From positions 2,105,512-2,169,511 of the forward strand of contig JAJEKB010021308.1 in NCBI GenBank assembly GCA_022393335.1: a DNA stretch of 64,000 nt, given 5' to 3'. The translations under genes were made by a program, and so were the position numbers. Positions 1 through 12,056 of the stretch are shown one piece after another; the first letter of the stretch is position 1; each line of letters starts with the position of its first letter. The stretch comes from Macrotrachela quadricornifera. Taxonomy: Eukaryota > Rotifera > Eurotatoria > Philodinida > Philodinidae. The notes under the pieces are model-generated. The model made no database searches. It was not told the DNA's origin and saw only the letters and a list, made by a program, of their open reading frames with translations.

Positions 1-299
1 AAAATATATTTAAACGTATTTTTATTTTTTATTTAATTATGTTCACATGCACACGAATAGCTAGTGAGATCTATTAAGTCATCTTGCAAAGGTACAGAAA
101 AACAACGAGAATGTAAAGAAGTTATAGGACAAACATCAACATTATCATGTTCAATTAATAATGAAGCTTTCGCAAGATGAAATAGAATATTCTTTTTATT
201 TTGATCGAAGTTTTCTCAAAATTGATATTGTAATTTTATTATGATATATACGTTTAGAAAATTTGAATTAAATTTCACAAGAAATTATATAAAAAAAAT

Positions 300-1400
300 T
301 GAAAAAGTTATTTCATATATTCTTGACAGAATTCTGAATACAATTACCAGCAAATCTTGATAAGATCTTGAATATTACACTCTTTATACATTCTATAGTT
401 GAGCCTGGGATGATCCTGGATGAATCCTCGTATTTTCTCATGAAGATCGTGATCATATTTGTATTACATTCTCAAGATTCGTAATACTTATTCGTGAAGA
501 GTTCCGAGAAAGATCTTGATCAGATCTTAGCAAGATACTGATTAGAACTATCTTGCATTACCTTTGAAAAGACCTTCAACTAATACACGTATAATTTTTG
601 CCAGAGTTCTCGTAATAGATTCTAGAGCATAACTAAAGCGTACTCACAATTAACTAGATCGTATCCAAAATTCTTGTAAGAATCCTATACAGAATTTGAA
701 GTAAATCGTAGTAGGATCCTGAAATTTTGGTTCATCAGATAGGTTAAGCAGGAGTTACATGAAATCTTGAAAGTAACCATCTTTCATTCTTGACAGGATC
801 CTGGCAATATAAGTATTCCTGAATGATCTTTTATACTTTTTCAAGTGAACACGAATAAATACAACATATAATAGCCTTCAAAGATCTTAGTCAGATCCTT
901 TGATTTTCTTGCTGATTAGAACTGGTACAAGTTTGAAAGCAACTATTCTTAAAAAGTTCTGAAGATATTTCTAACAGAAACCATTCAGGATTATCGAACT
1001 TTGCTTCATAAAGATTCTTCATTTTCTTGCTAAGATCCTAGTCTGATGTGCTAAGGATCCTGATAAGATTTATTGGTGAGGATTTAGCTGAGACCTTAGT
1101 GTAAACCTAAACGAATCTTAGCAAAAAATACTTTCCATATTCTTTTCAAGGATTTAGATGAAATCCTGGCAGGATTCTTCATCGACCACTCAGGAATATA
1201 TCTGAGTAAGAACCTGAAAAAATCTTGAACAGGATCCTGCTGAAACTGGAAAAATCCTGGAAGCAGAACTCATCAAGATTGGAAACAGGATCCTGAATTA
1301 AACTTGAAAGGATTTTTAAGATTCAGGATCCTGAAAGATCCTTCCAGGGTTTCGCAAGGAATGAGCAGGATTGAGACCAGGGTTTATAGGAAGATGACGT
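300..1400. repeat. Degenerate GATC-rich interspersed repeat
   Basis: Short words such as AGGATCCTG, AAGATCTTG and AGAATCCTG recur on both strands every 20-60 bases, at an irregular period. No ORF of note overlaps. It looks like an old, decayed satellite or minisatellite built on palindromic GATC cores. Positions 1-300 and 1400-1950 are AT-rich and hold nothing I recognise. Confidence 0.5.
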
Positions 1401-1950
1401 GATACACTCTCTTTCATTGAGGAGATAAAAAAACAGAATGTTTTCGATGGTGTATAACCTTCTGCTAAGGAAATAGTACTATGAGTTCAAATTAAAGAGC
1501 ACATCAAAAACTGGATTTATTAGCATTAAATAGTAAGAAGGATCAAACAACGTTGTGAATGTCACATCGATCAGATTGAGAGAAAGAAAAACAAGATTGA
1601 ATTCATATGAAGATGTTCATGATAATCTTTCTTTTTCAAGATATTACGATTCGTATCAACAAACACTTTCTCGTTTTTCAAAAAAGTATATTGACTTTTG
1701 CTAACAATTCTAATTTAAAAATTATTTATTTTATGCAATGCTATTATTGATTGTTGTCTTTGTTGGATTATTCTACGACGGTTACATCTCAACACTTAAA
1801 AAAAATGTATTACGATCCCTCTTCGAATGTTCACCATCATTGCACTTAACATTTTATAATGAATATGTTTTATTTTCCAATTAAAAAAAGTCAGTTTTTT
1901 TAATTGAAATATAGTGATGTCAGTTGTGACAACAAGTACCCATGTGAAAG

Positions 1951-2183
1951 AAAACGGCGTCGTAAACGGCCTTAAGCGGTGCAACACGACGAAAAACGAC
2001 GCCTTTACGGGCCGTTTTACGTGAGCTCGTAAAACGGTGAAAATAGGGCGAAAGATGATGGCCGTTTTCTAGCAAAAAAAACGGCCCGTAAAACGAGCTG
2101 CCGGATTACGGCGAAATACTATGACAATTAGTGCCTTAATACGCCGTGTTTTAGCCGTTTCAGGCCGTATAAGACGCCGTTTC
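1951..2183. mobile_element. MITE-like element with ACGGCGTC terminal inverted repeats
   Basis: About 21 bp at the left end (1952-1972) match the inverse of the right end (2162-2182) with a few mismatches. Both begin AAACGGCGTC and end ACGGCCT. The interior repeats the words ACGGCC and CGTTTTACG in both orientations and is much more GC-rich than its surroundings. No clear target duplication is seen and no ORF is present, so it is most likely a non-autonomous DNA transposon. Positions 2190-3200 downstream are AT-rich without a recognisable gene. Confidence 0.5.
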
Positions 2184-3209
2184 CGACGGTCGGAATGATG
2201 GACATGAGTACATGAAACAGAAATGTTCTTTTTTCTCTCACAAATGTACGATGCGTTTCGTCCTTGCTGAAGGGATTCGTCAGATATGTTAAGAAGAAGT
2301 TTATTCCGTTGAAGGTTGTGAGTGAGCTGATTTTTGAACAGGTTTTTTTAGGTTGGGAAAGGTTTTTATTAATTTAATTTGGTTTGTTTTTAGAAATTGT
2401 GGACCATATATTTTCTAATTGAAGTTGAAGAGCTCACTGTATTTGTGAAAATTTTTTGTGATGACTACGTTTACGTTTTACTAATGGTGTATTGTTATAG
2501 ATATAGAATCTATGGTTTACCCTATTTTTGCTTTCAATTTATTTTTATATTTGCTGAAATGTCATATATATATTAGATTTTATCGTATGTTTAAATAGAA
2601 AAAGAAAGAAGTTCGGGACATAGAGTTTGGTATACTTTTCTATTCAATGTTAAATTTAGAAAAAAAGTTTTATGGTGTTTAGTACAAAGATATCATATTT
2701 AGTGTTTGTTTTTGTTGAATTGTCAAGGCATTATTTTCGTTTTTATTTGTATTTTGTTGAGTTTTTGTTAGTATGTTTCGTGTTGTTCGCACTTGATGAT
2801 TTCAGTACTTCTGTTTGATTTTATTGTTGTATTTTCGTCTTGAGGTAAAAGCAACTGTTGGTTTGCTGCGAAGCTTTCAAATTCATCTAATTGATCTTGT
2901 TCTCATCGCACAGTGAGCAACCAGGTGGACATGACCTCAAGTTCTATTTTCCAAAGTTCAAATATTGGAATGAATACGTCTACGGTTAGTCTATCTTACC
3001 CTGAAACTAGATTTCCAGAAATCAAATCGAATCCTGGAAAAGCCCATCGTCAAAAAATGTCTTCATAAACCGGTAATTGTACAGAGATGATTTCTTTTAT
3101 AAACTTACTAAAATGTTTTAAAATGAAAAACTATCTGGAGCTAATGATTAGCCTATAAGCTTCATTGTGTGAAAAAATTATTTCGATCGAACTAGAAGTG
3201 GAATAAAAA

Positions 3210-4870
3210 AAAGCGATTGCTGGGCCGAAAATAGGTCATACCGTATTTTGTAAATCCACAATACAATTTACGTCCGATTGAGCTCAAACTTTCACCAATT
3301 ATTCTCCTACATATGATCTATCGTTGGCTATAGCGCGAACTTATACCACAGAATACAAACAGAGATAGTGACTTCCCAAATGCCCGAATTTCTGTCCCGG
3401 AATCGTTAATTTGACGACTACAGAGACATTTTTTAAAAAAAAATCAAGGTGATATTCAGACTCAGCTCGCCGAGCTGCATCGAATCATATATAACTGTAA
3501 GTACTTCTCGAAAAAAGAAAGATGGGTTCTGTGTCCAACAAAGTTCTAAAGACGTGCCTTTCTGTATTTTTTAAATCTTCAACACAGTTTATATCGAATT
3601 GATCTCAAACTTTTCCTAACTATTCTTCCAGGTCTGATATATGGTTGACCATAGCGCGACTTCTTCCTGATGGGTACAGCCAGTGCCAGAGCTGGAACTG
3701 GTTGGAATCACATTTCCAACCGGTGAAATTCCGGCGAAAGCCGATTGAAAATCGACGAAAAAACGACGAATGTTTTTGGAAAGCACTTTTTTTAATAGAA
3801 GTGATCCCAAATATAGATAATCTAGGAGCGCAGGTAAAAGACGTTCATCATAATCAGTCTTTTTAAAGAGAATCTTTGAACAAGTAATTAAAATAACATG
3901 TTTTGAGCACTGTTTACGTGTTCTGACACAAAAACATGTAAGATCTAAGGTTTTATGGTCAGTAGCAGGGTTAACAAGATAGATTTTTCAAAACTTTCAA
4001 CCGGTGAAATACTAATCTTTACCTACCTGATTGAGCTCCTTAATGGTTCGATACCGGTTTACCGGTGCCGCTTCAGCCCTCATATAAGTACAGCAATTGA
4101 AAATTCTATTTTCTCACCAAGCTTCTAAGACGAAGTTCGGCTAAGAAGAAGTATTTTGATAATATGTTTTAGGAAATTTCGATTTCTGATCAAATGTGTT
4201 TCACATATTCAGCTAGTTTGTGGGAAAATGTGTGTGATGTTTACAATTTATGATACCTTTCCATCCTGTAAGCAGAATATTGAGAATACCCTAGCTGTTC
4301 AGCACAGAGCTGGAATCATTTGGGAAACGGTAAACGGATCCTGTCCGGTCGGTTGAGAGATGCAACTGGTCGCTTGAAAATTACTCTTAGACCGATAAAA
4401 AACCTTCAAATCAGTAAAAAAAACTAGTGAAAGTTTTTGAAAATCGATTTTAAAAATATTTCTCTGAGAAATTAAATAGTTTTGCAAGCGCATGTGAAGG
4501 AAACTTGCCATAATGACTTTAATACATCGAACCTCAAAGCAATTTATGAAATTAATGTCTGTCTTCAACATCTTTTTTATTCATTCTGCCTAAGACAAAC
4601 ACCAAATCTTAGCTTTGATGGCCAAAAATAGAATCAAAAAGCATGATTTTTCAAAAGTTTCAACCGGTCCGGTACCGGTTTACCGGATCGGTTCCAGCTC
4701 TGGCCAGTGCTATGAGTGTCTCAAAAATTGGGGTTTTTGTCCCGGAATCATCAATTTTACGATTAGAGATACATTTTTAGGAAAAACTAAGGTGATATTC
4801 TGAATCAGCACGTAAGACCGCGTCGAATGGTATATAAAACGATAATATTTTCTAATAAAAGATTTTTTTC
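3210..4870. repeat. Diverged ~330-bp tandem duplication, second copy split by a transposon
   Basis: The segment near 3240-3500 is repeated, diverged, from about 3560. Shared landmarks are GAGCTCAAACTTT versus GATCTCAAACTTT, a CATAGCGCGA-like word, and the phrase GTCCCGGAATC. In the second copy the homology breaks at 3686 and resumes at 4703, on the far side of the hAT-like element. The first copy therefore acts as an empty-site reference. Confidence 0.55.
3687..4702. mobile_element. Non-autonomous hAT-like transposon (1016 bp)
   Basis: The left end is CAGAGCTGGAAC (3687-3698) and the right end is its exact inverse, GTTCCAGCTCTG (4691-4702). The element is flanked by the perfect 8-bp direct repeat GCCAGTGC (3679-3686 and 4703-4710). 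An 8-bp target duplication with a CAG-starting terminal repeat is the signature of the hAT superfamily. No transposase ORF is present. The interior carries several copies of ACCGGTTT/AACCGGT and a second terminal-repeat-like word near 4304, which suggests a nested or duplicated relative. Confidence 0.8.
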
Positions 4871-6365
4871 GAGAAATGTGGCTGGGGTCCTCCACAGGCT
4901 TTTTTGTGCAAAAATTTTTTTCAGAAAATGGTTTATTTTATTTAGGATGATGTTCTAAGTGATGTATGACCACTTCTAAGCTATACAAATCCATTTTCAA
5001 GCAAAAAGTTACATGTCCGCCTGGTATGCGAAAGTTGCCCACTGTGCGTGCGACCAGAAAGATCCTAGTTATTGGAGGCACAAAGGTTAACAGCAACAAG
5101 ACAATGTACCTACATATATACGTACATAGAGATCTTTCCGTTGTCTTTGTCCAACAGGAGCAGTATCTCTCTGGATTGAAGTAATGCAGAAAACATACAT
5201 TAATTCAACGGTAAGCACAAAGAAATTAATCAATCGGGAAACATTCATCCTCTCAAAAAAATATTTAATTCGGGATTGAAATATATTACTCTTTCTGTTC
5301 CGATGTAACAGTAACATATTTATTTGAAAATAAAATTTATTTACCTCGATAAAAGGAATGATATTTCAATGATGAATATTACTCTCTTATATAGTAGAAT
5401 AAAACAATGATCATTCATGAACAAAGCAATTTATTTCATCGGTCATGTGTACTATTGTTTTCATTCATATATCCAAAAATATATGAAACAATAGCTAAAA
5501 GAAAAAAATGATTTAGTCAAACTATTCAGTCTTATATGAATAACAGTTTTATTTATATAATTAACTCTTCTTATATATCGGGTATTGCAGAATCAATTAG
5601 TAATTATAACAGTTTTTGTTTTGTATTAAAACATCGTTCCTCAATATCTGCACAAAACTTTATAATAGTTGAAAGGAAAAACTGTTTGAAATATATTTGA
5701 AAAAAAGATACGAAATGAAGACATAAAAAGCGGTTAAAACTAATGGATTCGACATCTTAAATGATCATGCTTATATATGTTAGAAAAGAGTAAAAGTTCT
5801 TTTTTATTTATCATCTTTTTGAAACGTCAAGATCTTGGTTGTCACACTAGTGTCATATGATGCTCTATATGAGTTTCGTTGAAACTATATGACTCTCCAG
5901 AAAATAAACAACTATTGGTGATTAGTAATCATTTCCAAAAATGGTGCATATCTGTAAGAAACAAGATATAGTTTCATTAATATTAGGAAGTACTCTACTT
6001 TCTTTGCTTTCTCTTTGCTTACTGTAACCTGCTCACTGCAGAATGAGGTCATTCATTCCTTTAGCTGTAAAAAGCATTGAAATTTTCACATTCTATATTT
6101 TTCTTTTATAATGTGCTTGGTGAAGAAGTGGAACTAAATGTTTCATCATAATTATCATCAGGATTGACAAATTGTTCTTCAATACTTTTCTGGTCTTTTT
6201 TAAGTAGTTCAAAGGTTGTTGTCATCGATTGTTTTTTTATTTTGAGCAATATCATAAGCACATAATTCTGTTAATAATTGCTGTATGAAAATATGTTTTA
6301 CTTCTCTTATATTCATCAAGAAATGTCAATTTTCGATAATAAGAGTCTCCACAGTTTTCAATTGA
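4870..6365. other. Intergenic AT-rich stretch
   Basis: Only short ORFs without recognisable protein character occur here. No RNA gene, tandem array or element boundary was seen. Confidence 0.5.
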
Positions 6366-6369
6366 AATC

Positions 6370-9300
6370 CTCAAATTCTTTTATATTATACAGAAATCGA
6401 ATTACCAAAATTCGAAAAAAAGTGGTTTACAACGATAAATAGTGCTCGCAGGATATCTATTATTTGAGCCAGACATGTTATCATTGTTTCGCTCAATCAG
6501 TATATCTACAAGATTTATATTCCATAATCCAATTTTATTGTCATCGAGACACAGTGTAGTGAGTGTCTGTGTGAAAAAGTGGCGATGTTTATATAACCGA
6601 AAAGAACAGAAAGAAGCTCACCGTATTATTTTGTAATGCATTCGCCAGATACTCTGCTCCTCTGTCTCCGATTTCATTGTGTCTTAGGCCTAATGTTGTC
6701 AGTATCTATTTGAAAGCGTAGAGATAGTGATGTAAAACAGATAAGGCAAGAAAGAGGCTCACCGTATTATTTCGTAATGCATCCGCCAGGTGTTGTGCTC
6801 CTTTTTCGCCAATTTGATTATGATCTAGATCTATTGTGGTGAGTGTCTGTGTGACAAGATGGAAACAGTGATATGGGAGAGATCAAGAGAGAAAAAAGCT
6901 CACCATGTTATTTCGTAACACATCCGCCAGATATTGTGCTTCTCTATCTCCAATTTGCTTCCCTCCGAGATATAATGTGGTGACTGTCTGTGTGAAAAAT
7001 GGAGATCTTGATTTGAACACCATAAAAAGAGAGAGAGGATTACCGTGTTATTTCGTAATGCATCCAGCAACTGTTGTATTCCTTCAGATCGGATTATATT
7101 GAATTGCAAATTGAGTCTGGCAAGTGTCTGTGAAAAGGTGGAGATGGTGGTATCTGCAAGACGATGAGAGAAAGAGTCTTACCGTATTGTGCCGTAATGC
7201 ATCCGCCAGATAGTATGCTCCTTTAGAATCGATTAGATTCGAAGAGAGATCGAGTGTGGTGAGTGTCTGGGTGAAAACGTGGAGATGGTTATATGAGAGA
7301 AGTGAAGAAAAATAGAAGTTCACAGTGTTATTTCGTAATGCATCCGCTAGATGCTGTGCTCCTTCAGATTTGATTCCGTTGCTGAATAAATCGAGTGCAG
7401 TGAGCGTCTGAACGAAAAAGTGACGATGGTTATATGAGAAAACCTAGAGGCTCACCATATTGTATCGTATTGCATCCGCCAGATACTGTATGGCTTCAGG
7501 TCCGATGTTGTTTGAAGAGAGATCGAGTATGGTGAGTGTCTGTGTCAACATAGTGGAGATGGTTATATAGCCGAGATAAAGACAGAAAGAGAGTCACCGT
7601 ATGATTTCTTAATGCATCCGACAGATGTTTGATTCCTTCAAGTCCGATTTTATTTTCAGAGAGATCGAGTGCAGTGAGTGTCTGTGTAAAACAGTGGAAA
7701 TGGTGATATGAGAGAGATGAAACGAAAAAGAACGTCACCCTGTTATTTCGTAATGTATCCGCCAGATGTTCTGTTCCTTTGTCTCCGATTTCGGTGTGTC
7801 GTAGACCTAATTTTGTAAGTGTCTATGTGAAAATTTGGTGATAATGATATGAGAGCGATCAAGAGAGAAAGAAGCTCACCGTATTATTTCGTAATGCATC
7901 TGCCAAATGCTCGGTTCCTTGAAGTCCGATTTCATTCCAAGAGAAATCAAGTGTGGTAAGTGTCTGTGTGAAAAAGTAGAGATGGTTACTTGTGCGTGAT
8001 AAAGAGAGGCAGGACATCACCTTGTTATTTCGTAATACATCCGCCAAATGTTGTACTTCTCCGTCTCCAATTTGATTCCATCTGAGACTAAGTGTGGTGA
8101 GTGTCTATGTGAAAAAATGGAGATAACGATATAAGCGAGGTAGTGAGAGAAAGTGGGTACCGTGTTAGTTCGTAACGCATCTATCAGATGTTGTGCTCCT
8201 TCAGCTTCGATTTTATTGCCGAATAGAGTGAGTGTGGCGAGTGTCTGTGGACAAGTATGGTCAGTTATATGAGCGTGTTGACGAGAGAAAGAGCGTTACC
8301 TTATTAATTTGTAATGCGTTTGCTAGATGTTGTGCTCCTTTAGGTCCGATTTGATTGCTGCAGAGATTGAGTGTGGTGAGTGCCTGTGGAAAAATGGAGT
8401 TAGTTATATGAGCATGATGAAGAGAGAAAGAGCGTCACCTTATTGATTCGTAACGCATCCGCCAGATACTGTGCTCCTTCAGGTCCGATTTTGTTGTCAG
8501 TGAGAATGAGTGTGGTGAGTGTCTGTATGATAAAACGTGGAGATAATAATATGAGCGTGATGAAGACAGAAAGAGTGTCACCGTGTTATTTCGTAATGCC
8601 TTCGATAGATGCTGTACTTCATTATCACCGATTAGATTATAGTTGAGAATGAGTGTGGAGAGTGTCTGTGAATAAGTGAAGATGTTTATATGATTGTGAT
8701 GAAGAGAGATAGAGTGGTACTGTATTGTTTTGTAATGCATCTGCCAGATATTGTGCTCCTCTATGCCTGATATAATCTGAAGAGAGTTCGAGTGTCGTGA
8801 GTGTCTGTACGAGAATATGGACATGGTTATACGAGACAGGGAGAGAAAGACGCTCACCGTGTTATATCGTAATGTATCGGCCAAATATTGTATTCTTTCG
8901 TCCCCGATTCCATTATCATGGAGAACTAGTGTAGTGAGTGTCTATCAGAAAGAGTGGAGCGAATGATATAGGCGAGAAGAAGAAGAAGAGAGAGAGGCAC
9001 ACTGTGTTTGTTCGTAGTACATTCGCCAGATGTTGTGTCCATGTAGATCTGATACGATGCGAAGATAGATTAAGTACGGTGCATGTCTAGATGAATAGTG
9101 GATATGATAAAATGAGCAAAATGAAAAAGAGAAGGGGCCACCATGTTATTTGATAATCTGTCCTATCATATCACTAATGTTCTGTACATTAATGTGAATA
9201 CATTCGTATTGAGTGATTAAAAGAAAACTTCATATATGAGTAGCAATTTATGATGGAACGCAAGAATGAATAGAAAATAAGTGAAAGAGGATCGAGAAGA

Positions 9301-9656
9301 CTAGTCGGAAAAAGCGAAAAAGAACGAATGAAAGGAAAATGATGAATTGTCGGCTGAAACATTCGGCTAGACACTATTGTATCTTTAATGAGCCATATGC
9401 CAACAGACTCTGAAATTGCAACAGTGTTTTTAATGTTCATCTAACCAAAACAACATCTTCAGTTTCATAATAGATATGATAAAAATTGCGCACACATCCG
9501 TGAAGAAAGCCTTACCTTATATCGATGATATGTATCTATAATGTCGTTGAATCTTGCACAGACGTTGCGACATGACAAAAAAATTGTTTTATTACTGAGA
9601 TTGTCAAGAATACGATACACCAACTCAATCGGTAATACCAGAAGTGATGGAGCCAT
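6370..9656 (-). CDS. F-box protein with a long leucine-rich-repeat array, one repeat per exon
   Basis: The first exon (9516-9656, ATG at 9654-9656) encodes an F-box: a LPIELVYRIL start, then a NLSNKTIFLSCRNVC-like core. It ends in a clean AAG|GTAAGG donor. A second exon opens at 9440 after a TTAG acceptor. Downstream are about 19 exons of about 84 bp (28 codons). Each encodes one ribonuclease-inhibitor/NLRC3-type LRR of the form TLTTLDLSxNxIGxxGxxxLADALRxNT, and they are separated by introns of about 55-60 bp, giving a 140-bp genomic period from about 9090 down to 6480. F-box proteins of this kind normally recruit substrates to SCF ubiquitin ligases, with the LRR arc binding the target; that role is inferred. 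The last exon appears to run to a stop near 6370. Some repeats have drifted (a CTCCTT-box variant, changed leucines), so not every exon need be spliced. Confidence 0.75.
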
Positions 9657-9719
9657 AGTGATGAAAACTAGTTTTGTTTCTTGCAAAATCTTTGCCTTGC
9701 GATACAACGTTATTTGCTG

Positions 9720-10440
9720 AATGTTTTTTTATGAATGAGATCACGAGAAACTTCTCTTAATGTTGTTTCTTCTTATCATTCTACAAAACATCAAGGTAAA
9801 TAGAAGTGGTGAAAAAGAATACCTGTACAAAAGTAATTACGGTCCGCTTTATTTCTTTTGATTCTATGCAAGCTATTGGACGGTTTGCATGTTGATTTTT
9901 CATTCTTTCTCGCTTTCTAAATATACTCACGCTTGTTGTATGTTAACTATTTGAAAGTAAGTTTATGAGATACGTCTTGCAACAACTAAATTCTTAAGAG
10001 AGCACGATTATGACAAAGCGGCAAGTCACTTTTTCTGCGTAAACCTTTCGTCTATGTATCGTCGTTTATTGATCGAGATGGTGAAAGAACAGAACTTGAA
10101 TAAATAAACGGTACCCATCTTGGAAAAAATAAGAATGATAGAGATGCAAGTGATATATTCTTGTCGTCCCTCAGTAACTCTAAATGATTCATCCTTAACA
10201 ACCAAGAAAGCCCAAGAGGTAGCAGAGTGAAATAAATATTTTGCCTGCGACACTTATGGCAGAGCATTTCGTAAAGAAACTTGAAAGTTTCGGGATTCTT
10301 GATTATATTTATAGATGTAGATGAATTTGATTTCGAATGATGATTTGCTATGATCATACAAACATTAGTCATTGGTGGAATGTATGGAATCTTCGCATAT
10401 AACATGAGGTGACCCTTGTGTTTCATGTGCCATAATATAC
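9720..10440. other. Intergenic stretch upstream of the F-box gene
   Basis: Minus-strand open frames between 10026 and 10426 (75 and 124 codons, overlapping in different frames) have no domain I recognise. They could be a decayed exon of an F-box relative, but nothing in the sequence decides this. Confidence 0.3.
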
Positions 10441-10983
10441 CGTTGGTTTGCTCGCTTCAATTGTGCGAGAGATCATTTCGAAGATGTGCTTCATATTGAC
10501 TGACTTTGAACTGCGGTTATTCTAGAAAATCTCAAAGTTGTCCATCAGCTGGTCGTTGTTGACTATTGCTTGAAAATGTTAGAATAGTTCGATGACTGCA
10601 GGTCAAAACGTATGCTTGATATTGCCACTGACGATGAAAGTCGATTCTACTATGTGGTCCAGAGATCAAGCGTTACTGTCACGTTTCGGTGGTACGCAAT
10701 TATCCTCCCCCAGCCAAAGCTCGTAGACAATGTCCTGTTGGTTAAAAAACGATTCACAAATCAATGTCTTTCGAACGGTTTGAAACAGGTAAAGAAAGGT
10801 CGCCGTCTCAATAGTCTCCCTATTCTCCACAATAATGCATCAGTAGTCAAGGTAGCACGTTCTACTGTTCAAAAGGAAATGGACTGTTTCCAAAATGAAG
10901 ATTTCTACCAATGCTACGAAGAGTGGTTCGAAAGAATGAATAAGTGCACCAGTGTACAAGGACATTACTTCGAACAAATATAA
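10440..10983 (+). pseudogene. Mariner-type transposase remnant
   Basis: The 123-codon frame starting at 10612 contains a TDDESRFYY segment, which matches the first catalytic Asp region of mariner transposases (usually TGDESW). Later come an HNNA segment in place of the usual HDNAR motif, and a C-terminal YEEWFERMNKC...GHYFE segment typical of the mariner carboxyl end. The part between the second Asp and the C-terminus, which should hold the third Asp and about 60 residues, is missing. Upstream bases from about 10440 look like the preceding portion in broken frames. No flanking terminal repeats were identified. This is a dead copy. Confidence 0.6.
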
Positions 10984-10999
10984 TAAAGTCGTTTCAAAT

Positions 11000-12056
11000 T
11001 GAGCCAATAGTATTGCAAATCCCAAAATTTTCAGAGTAACCCACGTATACATCAGTCTTCATACTGCCATGAACAATGATCGCATACAACAAACACCTAT
11101 GTATCTTATACATGAGTAAACATGACTTTTGACTTTGTAAGCTTTATAGCGTGTCTTAAACGGATGAATCTTTTCGATTGAATATTGGTATCGCCACGGT
11201 ATCTATATATCATCGATACAAATGTTCCGCTGACTATGTCCTTAGATTCTCCAGTACTATAATATAGGAATCTTCACAGATCATCAGAAGCTATGTTTTT
11301 TGGATGTAGCTATAAATTTTCAAGTGCTGTATTCATCAATGTCTCAGTTGTGCCAAATTGATGTACGAAAAACAGAATCAAAGAATTAAATATACCAACG
11401 ATTGTCAATCATCTATTGGAAATTGAGCTACGGTAAATGGCGGATACCATCTAAACTGGCAACAGAGGATGATATCCTGAAACAAAAACGTAGCTCATCT
11501 TCCAATAGCGAACAACAGGATATTCGTCCGAAAAATGCGCTTTTTATATATTTTTTGTGTTGTGTAGTTTGCTTATATTCTCACCCTACACCTGAAACGG
11601 TAATGGGTCCAACTAACTTATCTAAAAGGTGAGGGTAAATATGATTTAAATTTCCTAATGGTTGTGTTATTTTTTTTTAATTTTATTTCGTTTTGGTTCT
11701 ATTGATAATGGTAGGATAAGCATCAACTGAAGCATTAGTTCATCCCATTCTGGATGATTGTGCTATCTGATTAATTTCATAGTACATAGTTATGAATAAA
11801 ACAATTGTTTAAATTCTCTAGTTTGTATAAAAGCTTAGCATTTGAGCACGAGTAAACACATTCTCAATTTATTATTCATTTTTGGTGTTAAAAAAACAAG
11901 ATCGAAAAGTACGTTAAGACAGTATTTTTTATTAAATTAACTTCACACGTGGAAACACCAACATCTATAAGTGTCGTGAATCATAGTGAAATCTTATATG
12001 TTCGCATGCTAATTAATTGCTAATTTAATATGAAGAATAATTTATACAGGTAGAGA
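11000..12056. other. Intergenic stretch with a small hairpin
   Basis: No convincing gene. At about 11411-11510, CTATTGGAAATTGAGCTACG and the near-inverse CGTAGCTCATCTTCCAATAG (18 of 20 positions complementary) could fold into a hairpin with a loop of about 70 bases. A single TGAGGG unit lies at about 11630. Confidence 0.35.

Noticed and set aside
6442..7109. Plus-strand short frames opposite the LRR exons
   Set aside because: They are antisense to the LRR repeats, and their apparent mutual similarity only reflects the repeated exons.
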